A stretch of 64,000 nucleotides of DNA from Paenibacillus albidus. GTDB lineage: Bacteria; Bacillota; Bacilli; Paenibacillales; Paenibacillaceae. The notes under the pieces are model-generated. The model made no database searches. It saw nothing but the letters and a program-made list of their open reading frames with translations, and was not told the DNA's origin. Positions within the stretch are counted from its first letter, which is position 1; each line of letters begins with the position of its first letter. Shown here piece after piece: positions 52,368-60,718 of the stretch. Location: NCBI RefSeq assembly GCF_014644435.1, contig NZ_BMKR01000011.1, forward strand, positions 165,522 to 229,521, read 5' to 3'. The position numbers and the translations under genes are program-made.

Positions 52368-53306
52368 TTATTGTTGTGGTGTAGTCGGCATTTGCGCTTC
52401 TTGCGCCTTCAGCGCCTCATCCGGAATTTTGAAATCGGCGATTTCATTATGCTTCGAGATGTCGCTGCTCATTTTCATGTCCAGGCTTATGTTTTGGCCT
52501 TCTGCTGCCATGTCCATCACCATATCCACATTGGTTTTGGCAGGCAGATAAGTTTCCTTGTTCACAGCGTATATAATCTTCATACTCTTGATATTCATCT
52601 GATCCAGCAAAGCAGTCATTTGTGCATCGGCACCGCCGGACTGGCTCATAAAGCTCTTGGCCAGTTCCTTCACATTTTCCCCGGATACATCGGCAGTCAG
52701 CAGATAGTTATCCCCTTCCTCAGTAATCTTGGTTTCTTTGCTGAGGGTCTTGAACTGTTCCAGCTGCTTCTCCGGACTCGCCGATTGTTCCATCGATGCT
52801 TTCAGTGGAGCTGTCATTTCCGCAGGCAGCTTCATCCATTGTCCTGCGGCATGGGAGTAGCTGCCATCGGCAGTAATATATTGCTCTACCGTTTGTTCAC
52901 CTTCTTGACCCGGCACCACCATTTGGACCACTTGATGCATTTGGAGCGGGTTTTTGATGAATTCCGATTTCATCTTCATATCGGAATTCTGATCTTGTGT
53001 AGTTTCACCTTGAGTTATGCTTATTTTTTGTATAATCTGGGCATCCATCGCGAAGCTCTTGAGCGACTGGCCGGCTTCTGTTGATTTCTTAATCAGCTCA
53101 TCAACGGTAGGTACGCCTGTTGCTGCCTCTTCCGTAGCCGCTGGTGCGCTGGCTTCAGCGGAAGCTGCCGGTGCACTGGCTTCCGTTGTAGCTGCCGGTG
53201 TGTTCCCAGTTGCGGTATTCTCTGTAGTCTCATTGTTTCCGCAAGCTGTAATGCCGATGGTTAAGATCGCCCCTAAAATTCCTGCTGTCCATTTCTTCAA
53301 GTTCAT
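52368..53306 (-). CDS. Secreted lipoprotein of the DUF6612/LppX-like type
   Basis: Protein of 312 residues. Signal peptide with lipobox ITACG, an Ala/Thr/Glu-rich spacer (about 25-75), then a single beta/alpha domain (about 80-310) alternating long amphipathic strands with helices (QKISITQGETTQ, EGDNYLLTADVSGENVKELA, IKSMKIIYAVNKETYLPAK). Paenibacillus and Bacillus genomes carry several such lipoproteins; the ligand is unknown. The start at 53306 is preceded by AGGAGG at short spacing. Confidence 0.75.
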   Translation of the reverse strand: MNLKKWTAGILGAILTIGITACGNNETTENTATGNTPAATTEASAPAASAEASAPAATEEAATGVPTVDELIKKSTEAGQSLKSFAMDAQIIQKISITQGETTQDQNSDMKMKSEFIKNPLQMHQVVQMVVPGQEGEQTVEQYITADGSYSHAAGQWMKLPAEMTAPLKASMEQSASPEKQLEQFKTLSKETKITEEGDNYLLTADVSGENVKELAKSFMSQSGGADAQMTALLDQMNIKSMKIIYAVNKETYLPAKTNVDMVMDMAAEGQNISLDMKMSSDISKHNEIADFKIPDEALKAQEAQMPTTPQQ

Positions 53307-53470
53307 TGTCCTCCTAGAATTGTTGTATAGCACATGCTATGGAAGCATCTGCCAAAGTACATAATATGCTATTAACCAAAATCGGACCCATCGTAACACC
53401 TGATTCAAAATTAGACATCCTACAACACCGCAGCAACTCCTGTATATGGACAATAATTTAGCAATAAAGG

Positions 53471-53788
53471 TTATCCGACGATGCCCAAATGCCCGTTGCC
53501 CTCATGAGATAAACACCAGGTCCGCAGCACATAGCTGCGGATGCCTGTACTTACGTAAGGATCGCTTTCAGCAATGGAGACTGCCTCTTCCAGAGAAGCC
53601 GCACGTATAATGACCATTCCTCCCGGAGCATCGTCAAAAGGACCGCAAAGGATCAGCCGCCCCTGACGATCCAGCTCCTGCAGATGTCTGACATGCGCAC
53701 GAATAATCTCCATATCCCTGCGGTCCTGCTCCGTTGGGCTTAATAAAATAACATAACAGATATCTTCCTCAATATGCATCATATCCAT
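53471..53788 (-). CDS. YciI-like protein
   Basis: Small ferredoxin-like protein of 105 residues: HVRHLQELDRQGRLILCGPF with the conserved histidine, then FDDAPGGMVIIRAASLEEAVSIAESDPYV. The YciI fold is typically a dehalogenase- or mono-oxygenase-like small domain of unclear role. GAGGAG precedes the ATG. Next to a YpsA gene eight bases upstream in the transcript, probably the same operon. Confidence 0.85.
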   Translation of the reverse strand: MDMMHIEEDICYVILLSPTEQDRRDMEIIRAHVRHLQELDRQGRLILCGPFDDAPGGMVIIRAASLEEAVSIAESDPYVSTGIRSYVLRTWCLSHEGNGHLGIVG

Positions 53789-53796
53789 CGGCTCCT

Positions 53797-54354
53797 CTAT
53801 TCATAATCCCGTTGATTCTCTTCATCGGCAATATTCTGAACCTCTTCCGCATGCATCAGATACAGTCCGTAGTCACCTTCAGCATGCAGCTTCGAAGCGC
53901 GTTCTTTAAAAAACTTCGGACTTCCCTCAGCAGCATCCTCATCATAAAACAACAGAATCCCGTCACTTTTGCGGAACAGCAGATCATCTCTGGCCCGAAA
54001 CTGCCAGCTTCCGTCATACGGCATATTGCTGACTGCCCCATAATAATCGGCCCCGGCAATAATCTGCCGGTATTCGTTCTGCTTCTCTTCCTTCCACTTC
54101 TCTTCAGGGTGCGCATGCGCGGTGATAATCCCCAGCTTCAGTCCGGGATATTCCTGTTTCAGCTGAATAATCACTTCGCACGCCCAGAGATCCACACCAT
54201 ATTGACCGGGTGTAATCATCCACTCCACTCCCTCTTCCACAAGTGGGCGCAGACGGGCGTACAATGCTTTTTTGATATAAGGAATACCGGGATGTTTAGC
54301 GTCAAAAATGCCAAGCTCATGTGCGCGGTAACCGGTAACCAATAAAGTCTTCAT
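53797..54354 (-). CDS. YpsA-type SLOG nucleotide-binding protein (DUF1273)
   Basis: Protein of 185 residues with a Rossmann-like SLOG fold: LLVTGYRAHELGIFDAKHPGIPYIKKAL, MITPGQYGVDLWACEV, ITAHAHPEEKW and the end FRKSDGILLFYDED. In B. subtilis the homologue affects cell division. The start at 54354 (MKTLLVTG) follows AAGGGGCAAGGA. A companion YciI-like gene follows. Confidence 0.88.
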   Translation of the reverse strand: MKTLLVTGYRAHELGIFDAKHPGIPYIKKALYARLRPLVEEGVEWMITPGQYGVDLWACEVIIQLKQEYPGLKLGIITAHAHPEEKWKEEKQNEYRQIIAGADYYGAVSNMPYDGSWQFRARDDLLFRKSDGILLFYDEDAAEGSPKFFKERASKLHAEGDYGLYLMHAEEVQNIADEENQRDYE

Positions 54355-54441
54355 TCCTTGCCCCTTTCCCTTGTATAGATACAAATTGCTGCCGGACAGA
54401 AAGAACCCGCCGCAAAATGCCTGGCAGGTTCTCCCCTTAAT

Positions 54442-54834
54442 CTATCGATAGGGCTGTGAGATCATATACCGCTGAAGGCTGAGTTCCCTGTGAATGTCTA
54501 TAAAGATATCCTCGGGTACAGGAATCAAAGCCGGCGTTTCGTGCCAGATGTACGACAAGACCATTTTACAACTCTCTTCAAAGCGGACGGTGTCAGGACT
54601 GCCTACGTTCTCCAGAATCCGTTGACAATAGGTTATTAATTCCAGGTAATCGGACAGGAGACGTGCTTGCATATGAACTATGTTAGGATGCAGCTTTTCC
54701 GGGACCAGGTTTCTTCTGTCTGTGTTCATCCCGGGAACCTCTGCAGCAACAATAATATCATTATTGAACATAACAAATTTGAGCCGTACTTCAATGTCAT
54801 TAAAAGCTTCAATAATGCTACTCAAAACACCCAT
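54442..54834 (-). CDS. Protein of unknown function downstream of comA
   Basis: Protein of 130 residues, mostly helical with two cysteines (YCQ, SCK), no signal or membrane helix, ending HRELSLQRYMISQPYR. Not recognised. ATG with AGGAGAGAATAGG. It lies 133 bases downstream of comA on the same strand, and no clear terminator separates them, so it could share the comQXPA transcript. The 133-base gap has A/T-rich bases that could instead hold a promoter. Confidence 0.7.
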   Translation of the reverse strand: MGVLSSIIEAFNDIEVRLKFVMFNNDIIVAAEVPGMNTDRRNLVPEKLHPNIVHMQARLLSDYLELITYCQRILENVGSPDTVRFEESCKMVLSYIWHETPALIPVPEDIFIDIHRELSLQRYMISQPYR

Positions 54835-54967
54835 CCTATTCTCTCCTTGCTAACTTACGGAAGAAACTCTATGTATGGAGTGACTCGGATGACGTTCAAT
54901 GCGTATGTACGATAAGTATATATTCTTTGAAGGAATATTGATAATATATTTTTCTTCAAGTTTACTT

Positions 54968-55627
54968 TCACAAAAAATCTCCCGTATGGATAAGACCCAG
55001 CCGCTTGGCTTCCATAATCGCTTCCGACCGTGAGCGGACTGCCAGCTTCTCAAATATTCGTGTCAGATTGTATTCTACGGTCCGCTGGCTCATCAGCAGC
55101 TTCCCCGCAATCTCCTTATTGCTGCTGCCCCTGGCTACTTCCTGCAGAATTTCCTGCTCCCGTTCATTAATGGAGACCTCTTCGAGACGCCGTTCCTCAC
55201 GTGAGGCTGCCAAGCGGACCTCATTGCGGCGCAGCTGGCGCAGCAGAGGCACCGGGATAACCGCCTCTCCCCTCAAGGAACAACGGATAGCAGTAAGGAG
55301 CTGCTCCCGTGTGGCCGTCTTGCTGACCATCCCCGATACCCCCGCTTCCACCAGCAGATTGAAATGCGGACTGAGCTCATAACCCGTATAGATAAGAATG
55401 CAATAATCCGGATTAATCTGGATCATTCTTTTGGTCAACTCCAACCCGCTGATCACAGGAATATTAAGGTCGAACAGCATCACATCAAACGTTTGGGTTT
55501 GGATCAGCTCCAGCGCTTCCATCGAGGTATAGGTAACAGTCACCTTCATGTCCGGATCTTGTTCAAGCATATTTTTGGTCCCTTCACAGACTGAAGGATG
55601 ATCGTCAACCAGCAAGATGGTGATCAA
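54968..55627 (-). CDS. comA: LuxR-family response regulator ComA-like
   Basis: Protein of 219 residues. The receiver has Asp53 in MLFDLNIPVISG and acidic pocket LLVDDHP. The C-terminal LuxR helix-turn-helix is ERRLEEVSINEREQEILQEV... RTVEYNLTRIFEKLAV. Phospho-relay target of the adjacent ComP. The start overlaps the comP stop by 23 bases. In Bacillus, ComA activates competence and surfactin-type genes; here targets are unknown. Confidence 0.88.
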   Translation of the reverse strand: MITILLVDDHPSVCEGTKNMLEQDPDMKVTVTYTSMEALELIQTQTFDVMLFDLNIPVISGLELTKRMIQINPDYCILIYTGYELSPHFNLLVEAGVSGMVSKTATREQLLTAIRCSLRGEAVIPVPLLRQLRRNEVRLAASREERRLEEVSINEREQEILQEVARGSSNKEIAGKLLMSQRTVEYNLTRIFEKLAVRSRSEAIMEAKRLGLIHTGDFL

Positions 55628-57980
55628 TGGCTTCTCCTCCTTCCTCCTGCTTGGATGCGGGCTGCAGCGGGAATCTCAGCCGCACCTCAAACCCCCGGCC
55701 CGGCTCGGAATCAAAGCGGATCTCCCCGTCCAGACTGCGCACCCGTTCCTTGATTCCCGAAATCCCCATATGCCTGAAGGAATCCTGCAGCTGAGACAAT
55801 TCCAGGCCCCGGCCATCATCTTTATAATAGAAATCAATCTCCTCGTCCTTCTGCTCCAGCTCAATCTGAATGTTGGAAGCACAGGCATGCTTGCCCGCAT
55901 TGCGAAGAAGCTCCTGCACAATACGATAGACAGCCAATATTTGTGAGTCATTCAGGTCGAGCACGGTTATATTGGTCTGCAGGGTTATCGAGTAGTTGGA
56001 ACGAATGCGTTCCTCTGCAAAAAGCTGTTCCAATGCTTCGATCAATCCCATTTCTTTGAGCAGCGGGGGCCGAAGCTCATTGCAGGTCTGACGGATCTGA
56101 TGAATGACATCCAGGAGCCCTTCCTTGATCTGCTCCAGCTGTTCGCGCAACTGATCCGTAACAGGGTGATCCAGCATGATGGATTCCAGCTTCCGATACC
56201 AGATCAGCTGATCCTGCAAGGCCGCATCGTGCAGGTCGGCGGCAAGCCGGCGGCGTTCATTCTCGGAGAGCGTGAAGATAAGGCGGAGCACCCATGAAGG
56301 TACATCCTGCTGCGTCTTCATCTGCAGTTCCAAATCTTCAATCAACACTTCAATCAGATGCAGATTCTCATAGACGATGCCGCTGTAATTGGCAATGGTC
56401 TTGAGCCAGGTGCGCTCATCCAGGTTAAGGCTGGTATGATTGTTCTTGTCATCAATCCACAGCAGATGGCTGGTCATCCGGTACTGGCCGATGGCCAGGC
56501 AAGCCCCGCGCGGCAAAGCAATCAGCTCGCCAACCGCCGGATGCAAAGGGATCGCCTGCATGATGTTATCCATCTCCGGTCCCAGCTCTGCTGCCGAAGT
56601 CACTGTTCTTTTGCCGGAATCCTGCTCTGCAGTAAGCTCAAAAAAGACAAGCTTCCGCACAGGAAGAATGGCCCGGATCTCCCGCTCCAGCACCATCTCC
56701 ATATCCGCCCGGTTCATCACCCGGGGAATCTCTTTGGAGAAGCGCTCAATACTGCCCTGAAAGTTATAGGTCTCCTTCAGAAAGTTGGGACGCAGGCGAA
56801 AATCAATGAATTCCTTGGTGAATAAAAACACAGTCATAATTAGATAAACTACGATGAAAATTTGCAGCCATTTGATCCAGGTATATTCAGACTGGTACAG
56901 TATAAGGGCCATTAAGCCGAGGATCAGAGCCGTGGGGAGGAACGAAATAGCCGTATAATATAAAAAGCGGTTCAATACGAAATCAATATCGAACAGACGG
57001 TTGGTCATGAACAGGTAGAAATAAACTACAGGGACAGCAAACAGGAAAATAGCCGTCAGCTCCCCCGGAATAAAAGGCAGGCCTAACAGCTCCGGCAGAC
57101 CATTAAACAGCAAAAACGGCAAAAACGCAAGGATATGTGCAGTCAGCGTAAACTTGAACAGTACCTGCAGCTCCCCGTGGCGATGTTGGTAGTATTTAGC
57201 AATCAGCTTGGCGACAATCAGCAGATAAGTAAAGGCGAAAAAGGCCAGCAGTACTTTGGTCTCCAGACGGCGGACAGGTAATTCGGTGAAGGCGCTAAGC
57301 GAGACCAGAACAGCCACACTCCCTGCCAAGCCATATAACACCCGCAGCCAGACCACGGAGAGGAAACGTTCCTTATAGCGGTGAAGATAGTTGATCATGA
57401 AATGAATAAAAAAGACCGGCAGCAAGGCAAAGCTCCAGCCCAGTGTGATTCTTCCAACAGGATCTGCCACTGCCGAAGCCGCAGAGCTGAAATAACTCAG
57501 GCCTATGCTCATAAAGAACAGGATCAGCATGCCCGCCGCACGGTCCTCCCGTTGTCTCAAATACACATAACCGCAAAAAACAAGAAACAACAGCAAAGAG
57601 ACACCCGGAAACACAAGATGGAGAATAAGATTCCAGTTGGAGATTCCGCCCCTCACAGTCAAATGAAGCGTGGTGTATCTACCATCTTCCCCCTTGCGCA
57701 GCACATCAAGTGTCTCTGCCTGTTCGATCATCTTATACTTCTGAACGAGCTCAAAATCAGCCGCACCGTTGATAGCAGTAATAATATCGCCTGGCTTCAG
57801 ATCGTATCCGGCCCAGCTCTCCTTATCAATACCCGATACCCGAACCTGTCCAAGATTGTCCGTCTCCACACTGATCCCCATTTTTGGATGATTCAATACC
57901 ACATTGCTTAAATAGAGAACCAGCAGCAGTAAAACAAACAAGAAGAATACTAACCTTACGTTTCGGGACAATCTGGACAA
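55605..57980 (-). CDS. comP: ComP-like membrane histidine kinase (pheromone receptor)
   Basis: Protein of 791 residues. First helix (9-27), then a PDZ-like extracellular/peripheral domain (about 35-110, GYDLKPGDIITAINGAADFELV), then about seven helices (about 118-395). The cytoplasmic part carries a GAF-like segment (about 430-560), the HisKA_3 phosphoacceptor near His581 (ADLHDAALQDQL) and an HATPase (NAGKHACASNIQIEL; DDGRGLELSQL). PDZ plus polytopic sensor plus NarL-type kinase is the ComP layout. Gene order comQ-comX-comP-comA confirms the call. Confidence 0.88.
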   Translation of the reverse strand: MSRLSRNVRLVFFLFVLLLLVLYLSNVVLNHPKMGISVETDNLGQVRVSGIDKESWAGYDLKPGDIITAINGAADFELVQKYKMIEQAETLDVLRKGEDGRYTTLHLTVRGGISNWNLILHLVFPGVSLLLFLVFCGYVYLRQREDRAAGMLILFFMSIGLSYFSSAASAVADPVGRITLGWSFALLPVFFIHFMINYLHRYKERFLSVVWLRVLYGLAGSVAVLVSLSAFTELPVRRLETKVLLAFFAFTYLLIVAKLIAKYYQHRHGELQVLFKFTLTAHILAFLPFLLFNGLPELLGLPFIPGELTAIFLFAVPVVYFYLFMTNRLFDIDFVLNRFLYYTAISFLPTALILGLMALILYQSEYTWIKWLQIFIVVYLIMTVFLFTKEFIDFRLRPNFLKETYNFQGSIERFSKEIPRVMNRADMEMVLEREIRAILPVRKLVFFELTAEQDSGKRTVTSAAELGPEMDNIMQAIPLHPAVGELIALPRGACLAIGQYRMTSHLLWIDDKNNHTSLNLDERTWLKTIANYSGIVYENLHLIEVLIEDLELQMKTQQDVPSWVLRLIFTLSENERRRLAADLHDAALQDQLIWYRKLESIMLDHPVTDQLREQLEQIKEGLLDVIHQIRQTCNELRPPLLKEMGLIEALEQLFAEERIRSNYSITLQTNITVLDLNDSQILAVYRIVQELLRNAGKHACASNIQIELEQKDEEIDFYYKDDGRGLELSQLQDSFRHMGISGIKERVRSLDGEIRFDSEPGRGFEVRLRFPLQPASKQEEGGEAIDHHLAG

Positions 57981-58011
57981 TGGTCTAAGCCTCCATCAGA
58001 ACCTTTAGTCG

Positions 58012-58194
58012 TTACATCCAGTAGTGGTATTCCTTTTCATTCACTTCACGATCCGGTGTCTCATTCCGCATAACATCCATAAGTGCCTTACGTTCCCAGG
58101 TTGTCATTCCCGCCATTTGCAGCTGGCCGTTCTGAAATTGCAGTCTTGCTTCGGGATTCTTCACAAGCTTCTCGAACATCTCTTTCAACATCAT
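58012..58194 (-). CDS. comX: ComX-like quorum-sensing pre-pheromone
   Basis: Peptide of 60 residues. It follows the ComX pattern: LVKNPEARLQFQNGQLQMAG, which aligns with the N-terminal leader of B. subtilis ComX (NPEA, then the K-rich and L-x-G segment), and a C-terminal tryptophan (EYHYWM, W59) that ComQ could prenylate. Unlike B. subtilis ComX, the tryptophan is next to last, leaving one residue after it. ATGATG start with GGGAGGAATGA. It lies 31 bases upstream of comP, which must encode its receptor. Confidence 0.8.
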   Translation of the reverse strand: MMLKEMFEKLVKNPEARLQFQNGQLQMAGMTTWERKALMDVMRNETPDREVNEKEYHYWM

Positions 58195-58328
58195 TCATTC
58201 CTCCCAGTAGAAATTAGTTAAAAGCACTTGCTAAAACCCAATATATCAGCTTTATGCCTGTCCTCCAACGCCAACCTGTCCCGTATTTACCGCAAATCCG
58301 ATTGCGGTCCTTCCTGTAATAACGGAAA

Positions 58329-59249
58329 TCACTCAGCTGCAGCGATAAGCTGCAGCTTCCATGAGGAATCCAGCTCGAGCTCTTCCAATAACTCAAGAAA
58401 ATGATAGTAGGCCGAACGTGCACGGAAAGCGGCATACAGGGAAGTGCCTGTGCGTTCCACAAGCGCGGCGAATTCCCCGCCCCGGTGCTGAATCTCCTCA
58501 AGCGCGAGGCGGCCTTCAAAATAATCAATCACCCAGCGGTCCTGCTCTTCGCTGATGGTGGACAGCAAGTATAGCAGCGGCAGTGTTTTTTTGCGGTGCA
58601 GAAAATCATTCTTACGCTCCCAGTTCAGCAAATCACGGGAATCATTGCGGATTTGAGCCGAAATCCCCATCTCCTGTCCGTATTCCTGCACTAATGCAGA
58701 CTCTTCTCCTGTAGCCAGGATTACACCGGTCATACAGGCGCATACCAGCAGGGCAGCCGATTTCTGCTTGACCATATTAAGATATTCTTCCTCATTGCCG
58801 ATTTCGTTCAATAAATCCAACGTCTGCCCATTGGTGGCGATAAGGACCTGCCGACTCAGAAATGCGGCTGCTTTATGTATATAGGCTGTGGGAAAATCGC
58901 ATCCAAGCAGCGTCTCCTGGGACAAGGTCAACAGCGCCAACGCAAGATTAAGCGCTATGCTCTTCGGCAGCGCATGCCACGGCATGTCCATATGATCCTC
59001 GTCCTGCAGATCATCCATTATATCCAGGGCCAGGATCATTAGCTCAACAGCCGCCGCCGCACGGTAGATCTCTTGCCCGCTGCCTCCAAACATACGGAAG
59101 TGAAGCAGGGTCAGGGTCCCGCACTTCAGCGATTCACACACCTTCACCTCGACAGAAGCCACAGCTGCCTCGCGCAGATAATCGACAGCAAAACACCGCT
59201 TTACCTGAGCCTGCATCTCCTCGGCCAACAGCTTCTCCGTTCCCTTCAC
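58329..59249 (-). CDS. comQ: ComQ-like isoprenyl synthase, pheromone-modifying enzyme
   Basis: Trans-isoprenyl-diphosphate-synthase fold of 306 residues: ALDIMDDLQDED contains the first Asp-rich motif (DDxxD) and IRNDSRDLL the second (NDxxD). In the family ComQ prenylates the conserved tryptophan of ComX and helps process it. A GGGGGGGATGC-type site precedes the ATG. It is followed by a 134-base gap, then comX. Confidence 0.85.
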   Translation of the reverse strand: MKGTEKLLAEEMQAQVKRCFAVDYLREAAVASVEVKVCESLKCGTLTLLHFRMFGGSGQEIYRAAAAVELMILALDIMDDLQDEDHMDMPWHALPKSIALNLALALLTLSQETLLGCDFPTAYIHKAAAFLSRQVLIATNGQTLDLLNEIGNEEEYLNMVKQKSAALLVCACMTGVILATGEESALVQEYGQEMGISAQIRNDSRDLLNWERKNDFLHRKKTLPLLYLLSTISEEQDRWVIDYFEGRLALEEIQHRGGEFAALVERTGTSLYAAFRARSAYYHFLELLEELELDSSWKLQLIAAAE

Positions 59250-59347
59250 AGCATCCCCCCCACATCCTCACACTCTACTATTTTAGCTGATATTCCCATA
59301 ACATTCCATAGTTTTCCTCAATAGGTAAATAGAATTTTGAGTTTAGC

Positions 59348-60445
59348 TTAATGGATCATTTTCTCGCTCGCTTCGCCATGGTGCTGCGCCAGATTCATCT
59401 CCAGATAAGAATCCCGCCAATTCATGGAGAACCCTTGCTCTACACACTCCGCTACCAGTCCGGAGATATGCTGCTTGCGCACTGACGTCACTTGCAGCAG
59501 CGACATTAAAGCATACAGTACCGAATCTATTATCCGGTAGAGGATGAAGTTTTTCTCCTGATGCTTCTGAAGCTCCGAAGGCGAATGAAAGGTCCAGTGA
59601 AAATCATTCAGCGCATCATAGCGCTGCAGGAAATCCCCGCCCGTCCGCAGTCTCTCGGCCTTGATCTCTCCTTCGTCATAGCCTTGGGAGAGCACAGAGA
59701 GGAGGCAATCCACAAATATTTGCAGCCGTCCAAAAATAAACTCCCGGTCATACCTGCCCTCGGCAAACCGTTTCACCCCCTGCAGGATAAATTGCTGCTC
59801 TTCCTCGGTCCGGCTGAACAAGGCCTCCCAGATCCGGCGCTTGTTCTCCTCCTTTTTACCGGTAACTTCCATCCGGCTAATAAAATATTCAAAGTTGGAG
59901 CGGAGGGACAGGTACCCGAACTTGATTCCGCCCGGACTGCGGTTTACGGTAATCATGAACATTTTGGCGCATTCAATGTTTTGCCGGTCCTCCGGCAATT
60001 CCCCCCAGGTATCATAAAGATCAACCAGAAGCTGGCTTTTCAGCAGTTCAATCTCATAATTTACACGGGAACTGCCCAGCGTATTGCCATGCAGCAGGCC
60101 TTCCGTTTCTTCAGCCGTTACTGTTCCATCCTTGAACAGCGGGAGATAGGCCTCTGTATAATTCTCAAGCACAGCCAGCTTGTGCAGAATTTCTTCGTAT
60201 GCGGCGTATTCCCTTCGCTCCCGGGGTTTGCCGTACCGCTCGGCCAACCGCCGGATGACCGGTTCAAGCCCGTTGTCCGCCTCGGCCGCGGGGAAAGAAA
60301 TCTTCACATGGAACCCGAAGGTCCAGCTCTTTTGCAGGATGACATTCATTAATCTTCTCGCATGCACATACCGGATCACCCCTTGCAGCAAAAAAGCGGT
60401 GGCCTCACTATCGTATAAATAACAACTGATCGTCCGCAGTCGCAT
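59348..60445 (-). CDS. Protein of unknown function, weakly like thiopeptide/lantibiotic-dehydratase C-terminal domain
   Basis: Protein of 365 residues, cytoplasmic. The opening RTISCYLYDSEATAFLLQGV and the stretch ILQKSWTFGFHVKISFPAAE resemble the thiopeptide-type bacteriocin-biosynthesis domain (Lant_dehydr_C), where a W..F.RY....HLRLRF pattern is usual. FGYLSLRSNFEYFI and the end are further shared-looking parts. Catalytic identity is not shown. The start at 60445 follows GGAGGTGA. It is 98 bases upstream of comQ on the same strand; the joint transcription is inferred. Confidence 0.55.
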   Translation of the reverse strand: MRLRTISCYLYDSEATAFLLQGVIRYVHARRLMNVILQKSWTFGFHVKISFPAAEADNGLEPVIRRLAERYGKPRERREYAAYEEILHKLAVLENYTEAYLPLFKDGTVTAEETEGLLHGNTLGSSRVNYEIELLKSQLLVDLYDTWGELPEDRQNIECAKMFMITVNRSPGGIKFGYLSLRSNFEYFISRMEVTGKKEENKRRIWEALFSRTEEEQQFILQGVKRFAEGRYDREFIFGRLQIFVDCLLSVLSQGYDEGEIKAERLRTGGDFLQRYDALNDFHWTFHSPSELQKHQEKNFILYRIIDSVLYALMSLLQVTSVRKQHISGLVAECVEQGFSMNWRDSYLEMNLAQHHGEASEKMIH

Positions 60446-60638
60446 GGCACCTGTCACCTCCACTATTATCGTTCCGTTCACGCGGCTTTTTGGCGATCCT
60501 TAGCTTTGCCGGTAAGCCGTACTTATCCACCATACCATAGGCTTGTCCAGCCTTCACCGCATACCGGAGGTGGAAATCCACAAACTTTTTGCGGAGTCTG
60601 ATTCAGCAAGGAAGCTTACGCTTCTGTCGGAACAGCAA

Positions 60639-60684
60639 AAAAGACGATTCCAAGCAAGGCTAACCCTGCTTGGAATCGTCTTTT
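60639..60684 (-). terminator. Perfect 18-bp terminator after the GH42 gene
   Basis: AAAAGACGATTCCAAGCA (60639-60656) and its exact complement (60667-60684), ten-base loop, with T-rich ends on both strands. It lies 34 bases past the beta-galactosidase stop. Confidence 0.88.
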
Positions 60685-60718
60685 CTATTGGCCATCCTGG
60701 TGCAACTTTAAGCTGCGG

